Of a stretch of 9,007 bases of DNA, positions 6,395-9,007 are shown in pieces. Both the position numbers and the translations under genes were made by a program. Position 1 is the stretch's first letter, and every line of letters begins with the position of its first letter. The DNA lies in contig DAOUQU010000054.1 of NCBI GenBank assembly GCA_030625445.1, positions 1 to 9,007 of the forward strand. The letters are read 5' to 3'. The notes beneath the pieces were generated by a model that saw nothing but the letters and a program-made list of their open reading frames with translations, made no database searches and had not been told where the DNA came from. Origin of the DNA: Gammaproteobacteria bacterium. Its GTDB lineage: Bacteria > Pseudomonadota > Gammaproteobacteria > Chromatiales > Chromatiaceae.

Positions 6395-8302
6395 ATGTTT
6401 AAAGTAAGAAGCGACGAGCCTGAATACGCCTTTTTGTGGGACAAAGAGACCAAGAGCCACAACCGTTACGGCACCAGCATCGAGACGGTTCCCGAAACAG
6501 ATCAGCTGCGTGATAAAAGTCTCGGGATCAACAATGATGCAGGCATTGGCGACAACCCCAATCGCTATAAGCAGCACGGCTTTTTTCTCAATGTAGACAA
6601 CTGTATCGGTTGCCACGCCTGCGAAGCCGCCTGCAGCGAAAAGAACGACAACCCTGCACACATCGCATTCCGCTCTGTCGGTTTCGTTGAAGGCGGCGCC
6701 TACCCCGACTATCAGCGGCTCAATATCTCCATGGCGTGCAACCATTGCGACGATCCCGTCTGCCTGAAGGGGTGCCCGACCCGAGCCTACACGAAGTTTG
6801 CCGAATATGGCGCTGTGCTTCAGGATCCGGACATCTGTTTCGGCTGCGGCTACTGCACCTGGGTGTGTCCCTACAATGCACCGCAGCTCGACCCGGTCAA
6901 GGGCCAGGTGACCAAGTGCAACATGTGCGTCGACCGCCTCGAGGTTGGCCTCAAGCCTGCCTGTGTCGCTGCCTGTCTCGGCAATGCGCTGGACTTCGGC
7001 GTCATCGAAAACATCCCCGAGGGACGCTCCCAGGCAAAAACAGAGATCCCCGGGTTCCCGCGCACCGACATCACCCGGCCCAACATCCGTTTCCAGCAGA
7101 CGCGCTCGACGCATCGGGAGATGACCCGCACCGATTCAACACCTCTGAAGTATCACCGTGATGACAAGGCGGGGAAGTTCAAGCCAGCAGTTGATGAGAA
7201 ACATGGCCGGGAGCGCTACTGGAACTGGAGAGTTCTATTAAGTTCGCATGAAAATGCACATGCCATCTTCACCCTCCTCGCCCAGACTGTGATGGGCGCA
7301 TTTGTGCTGCTGGTGTGCGGCTCGCTGTTTGGCTCACTCTCTGTGATTGAACCCCTGCAGCAGATCAGGGAGAGCACCGCCTGGCTGCCGCTGCTTGGAA
7401 TCCTGGTTGCACTCATGGGTTTCGGGCTGTTCAAACTGAACATGCATCTGGGCAAACCGCACCGCTTCTACCGCGGTTTTTACAACCTGCGCCACTCGCC
7501 TGTGAGCCGTGAGATTGCCGGTGTATCGCTGTTTTTCGGAAGCCTGGCGGGCTTTGCGCTGTTGTCGGCATTTGAGCAGCAATTTGCACAGCTGCTGGTG
7601 ATGCTCTTCAGCGTTACCGGTGTGCTTGGCGCTGCACTCGGCTCCTGGTACATGTACAAACTCTATCGCATCCCTGCCCGCCCCTTCTGGGATCACTGGC
7701 AGACAGCGAGTGCATTCTATGCAACCATGCTCATTCTCGGCTCTCTACTGATCGCGCTGGTCGCTACGGCAATCAACGGCATCGACGGGCCATTGCTGCA
7801 GCTCCTGGCAGTCGTCTGTGCCGCAGGAGTCGCACTGGAGAGTATCGGTCACTGGTTCCACGCACGTGATCTAAAGCAAGCTGAAAACGAAGGCGCTGCC
7901 ACCCACTATGAACAGACGACCACCTTCGGCAAAACCTACAATTTGCGAAATGGCCTGCTTGGCGTCAACCTGCTGCTGCTCATCACGCTTGCAATTGCAG
8001 GCACATCCACAGGCGGTTTGATTGCTGCCTCGCTGCTGCCTGTGACGCTGCTGCTGACGGCCTACATCAGCCGCATTCTCTTCTATGCACTGGTCATCCC
8101 GACAACCATGCCCGGCGCATTCTTCTGGAAGAACAAGGGCTTCGTCGAACATGCGCGTGAAACCGGACTGGCGGAGATGGAGCAGATGGGCGTAGTCTAT
8201 GAAGGGCATCACAAGTTCCGCATCGACGAACTGCTGCAGACGATGCGTGAAACCAGTTTCAAAGAGGTACGGTCACAGTTCGCACGGATTTTTACGGGCT
8301 AA
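6395..8302 (+). CDS. DmsB-DmsC-like fusion: four-[4Fe-4S] ferredoxin plus membrane anchor
   Basis: A 635-residue single chain that should carry electrons from the membrane quinol pool to the NasA-like subunit. Residues 1-69 are an extension of unknown role. Residues 70-194 hold sixteen cysteines in four groups: Cys70/73/76/80, Cys115/118/123/127, Cys148/151/154/158 and Cys175/178/190/194, the pattern of DmsB/NrfC-type four-cluster proteins. An 80-residue charged linker follows. From about 288 the chain matches the DmsC anchor family, with eight hydrophobic segments near 288-313, 329-350, 373-393, 397-421, 439-460, 465-488, 519-537 and 541-568, and the DmsC-like HLGKPHRFYRG and SREIAGVSLFFG between and into TM2-TM3. 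There is no signal peptide, so the clusters should be cytoplasmic. Loops 2-3, 4-5 and 6-7 and the C-terminus are rich in Arg/Lys, which predicts both termini inside. DmsB and DmsC are normally separate proteins. Family assignment is firm; quinol as donor is inferred. Confidence 0.88.
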   Translation: MFKVRSDEPEYAFLWDKETKSHNRYGTSIETVPETDQLRDKSLGINNDAGIGDNPNRYKQHGFFLNVDNCIGCHACEAACSEKNDNPAHIAFRSVGFVEGGAYPDYQRLNISMACNHCDDPVCLKGCPTRAYTKFAEYGAVLQDPDICFGCGYCTWVCPYNAPQLDPVKGQVTKCNMCVDRLEVGLKPACVAACLGNALDFGVIENIPEGRSQAKTEIPGFPRTDITRPNIRFQQTRSTHREMTRTDSTPLKYHRDDKAGKFKPAVDEKHGRERYWNWRVLLSSHENAHAIFTLLAQTVMGAFVLLVCGSLFGSLSVIEPLQQIRESTAWLPLLGILVALMGFGLFKLNMHLGKPHRFYRGFYNLRHSPVSREIAGVSLFFGSLAGFALLSAFEQQFAQLLVMLFSVTGVLGAALGSWYMYKLYRIPARPFWDHWQTASAFYATMLILGSLLIALVATAINGIDGPLLQLLAVVCAAGVALESIGHWFHARDLKQAENEGAATHYEQTTTFGKTYNLRNGLLGVNLLLLITLAIAGTSTGGLIAASLLPVTLLLTAYISRILFYALVIPTTMPGAFFWKNKGFVEHARETGLAEMEQMGVVYEGHHKFRIDELLQTMRETSFKEVRSQFARIFTG

Positions 8303-8368
8303 TTACTTTAACCACGAAAATCACGAAAGACACGAAAAAAAACCGTATAGTAATCTGTCATTTCATGA

Positions 8369-8400
8369 TGTAGGTTGGGCAAAGCCGTATTGCACCGCAT
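8369..8400. repeat. Fragment resembling a TAGGTTGGGC-type interspersed repeat
   Basis: TGTAGGTTGGGCAAAGCC followed by GTATTGCACCGCAT resembles one end of a dispersed repeat that I recall from many environmental proteobacterial genomes. Its usual inverse partner is not present in this window, so this is a partial copy at best. Confidence 0.4.
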
Positions 8401-8407
8401 CATTTCT

Positions 8408-8433
8408 GGTTCCCACGGTCCTCCGTGGTAACC
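8408..8433. repeat. Small palindrome inside the repeat mosaic
   Basis: GGTTCCCACGG (8408-8418), a four-base loop TCCT, and CCGTGGTAACC (8423-8433) form an 11-bp stem with one mismatch. It resembles a 'GTTCCCACG...CGTGGGAAC' dispersed repeat. It lies about 105 bases after the anchor gene stop; with no T-run it is not a typical intrinsic terminator, though it might act on the operon's 3' end. Confidence 0.6.
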
Positions 8434-8558
8434 CATACTGATATTGGAAACATCGAAAAGATTGAGCGAAATAAATAGCCAAGCATTCTCTTTTCGTGTT
8501 TTTCGTGCCTTTCGTGGTAGAAAAATATTGTCATGTTGACTGTCGGATCTCAAACATA

Positions 8559-9007
8559 ATGAAACAACGCCTCGAAAAGTTGCGTGACTACCTGCTGCAC
8601 GATCTCATCGAACGGGATACTGCCGTGCGCCTGGCGCTGTTGTCCGCCCTTGCCGGCGAACATCTGCTGCTGATTGGGAAGCCGGGTACTGCAAAAAGCA
8701 TCCTCGCCCGCCGTCTGCACCTGGTCTTCCAGCAGGGTGACTACTTCGAGCGGCTGTTGACACGCTTTACCGTACCCGAAGAGCTGTTCGGCCCGCTCTC
8801 GATCAAAGCGCTGGAAAACGACCGCTACGAACGCCTCACCAAGGGCTATCTCCCTTCTGCAAACATCGCTTTTATCGACGAAGTCTTCAAGGCCAACAGC
8901 GCCATTTTGAATGCACTGCTGACTATCCTCAATGAACGCGAGTTCGACAACGGCGACCAGCGCATCAAGCTTCCCCTGATTGCCGTTATCGGGGCCAGCA
9001 ACGAATT
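8559..9007 (+). CDS. ravA: RavA-type MoxR AAA+ ATPase, 3' end outside window
   Basis: N-terminal 149 residues of an AAA+ ATPase of the MoxR group. Seen are Walker A GKPGTAKS (40-47), Walker B IAFIDEV (103-109) and sensor-1-like GASNE (145-149). The segments LTRFTVPEELFGPLSIKAL and RYERLTKGYLP, then NSAILNALLTILNER, are closest to RavA among MoxR proteins. RavA normally works with the VWA-domain protein ViaA and has been linked in E. coli to respiratory complexes and acid-stress metabolism; a viaA gene would be expected downstream but is outside the window. The start ATG at 8559 gives the usual family N-terminus, but its ribosome binding site is poor. It is probably a separate unit, since 256 bases of repeat mosaic separate it from the nitrate genes. 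Confidence 0.88.
   Translation, partial: MKQRLEKLRDYLLHDLIERDTAVRLALLSALAGEHLLLIGKPGTAKSILARRLHLVFQQGDYFERLLTRFTVPEELFGPLSIKALENDRYERLTKGYLPSANIAFIDEVFKANSAILNALLTILNEREFDNGDQRIKLPLIAVIGASNE

Larger units (their letters stand above)
8311..8518. repeat. MITE-like element bounded by ACCACGAAA inverted repeats
   Basis: The left end 8311-8338 and right end 8491-8518 are inverted copies, 28 bp with three mismatches, built from repeated CACGAAA words (starting ACCACGAAA on the left, ending TTTCGTGGT on the right). The enclosed 150 or so bases have no credible gene; short frames read through the repeats and include unrelated repeat fragments. No clear target-site duplication was seen. It fills most of the 256-base gap between the anchor gene and ravA. 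Confidence 0.75.

Noticed and set aside
6311..7114. Open frame of 267 codons on the minus strand across the nasA-anchor junction
   Set aside because: It is antisense to two genes with clear cofactor motifs, and its composition is what reverse reading of those codons gives.
8308..8553. Short open frame through the repeat mosaic on the minus strand
   Set aside because: It translates the inverted repeat and palindrome themselves and has no credible start signal or similarity.
8536..8560. Possible sigma70 promoter before ravA (TTGACT and CATAAT)
   Set aside because: The spacing between the two hexamers is only 13 bases and the -10 would overlap the start codon.

Overview
The window is a nitrate/nitrite assimilation locus from a Gram-negative bacterium, most likely a gammaproteobacterium. 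This rests on the sigma54/NtrC-type control sites, the REP-like interspersed repeats, the proteobacterial NirBD and the RavA-type MoxR ATPase. No 16S or other taxonomic marker is present, so the assignment is an inference. Base composition is moderately GC-rich and looks similar across the genes.

Layout: (1) positions 1-918, minus strand, carry the N-terminal 306 residues of an MFS nitrate/nitrite transporter (NarK family), cut by the window start. (2) Positions 919-1280 are a divergent control region. It holds two well-formed -24/-12 (sigma54) promoters pointing outward, one NtrC-like dyad and a REP-like inverted repeat pair. (3) Positions 1281-8302, plus strand, form a probable operon: nirB (siroheme nitrite reductase, large subunit), nirD (Rieske small subunit), a nasA-like Mo-bis-MGD nitrate reductase, and a 635-residue fusion of a DmsB-like four-cluster ferredoxin to a DmsC-like eight-helix membrane anchor. 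A second REP-like pair lies between nirD and nasA. (4) Positions 8303-8558 are a mosaic of interspersed repeats bounded by a 28-bp inverted repeat. (5) Positions 8559-9007 hold the start of a RavA-type AAA+ ATPase, cut by the window end.

How it works together (inference from families): nitrate enters through NarK and is reduced in the cytoplasm to nitrite by the NasA-like enzyme. NirBD then reduces nitrite to ammonium with NAD(P)H. The sigma54 promoters and NtrC-like box suggest induction under nitrogen limitation, i.e. assimilation rather than respiration.

The most interesting point is the electron supply to nitrate reductase. No NasB-type NADH flavoprotein is encoded between or directly beside these genes. 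Instead the catalytic gene is followed, one base later, by a single-chain DmsB-DmsC-like protein. Neither protein has a Tat signal, and the loop charges predict an anchor orientation opposite to that reported for E. coli DmsC. This points to a membrane-bound, probably quinol-fed nitrate reductase facing the cytoplasm and controlled as an assimilatory enzyme.
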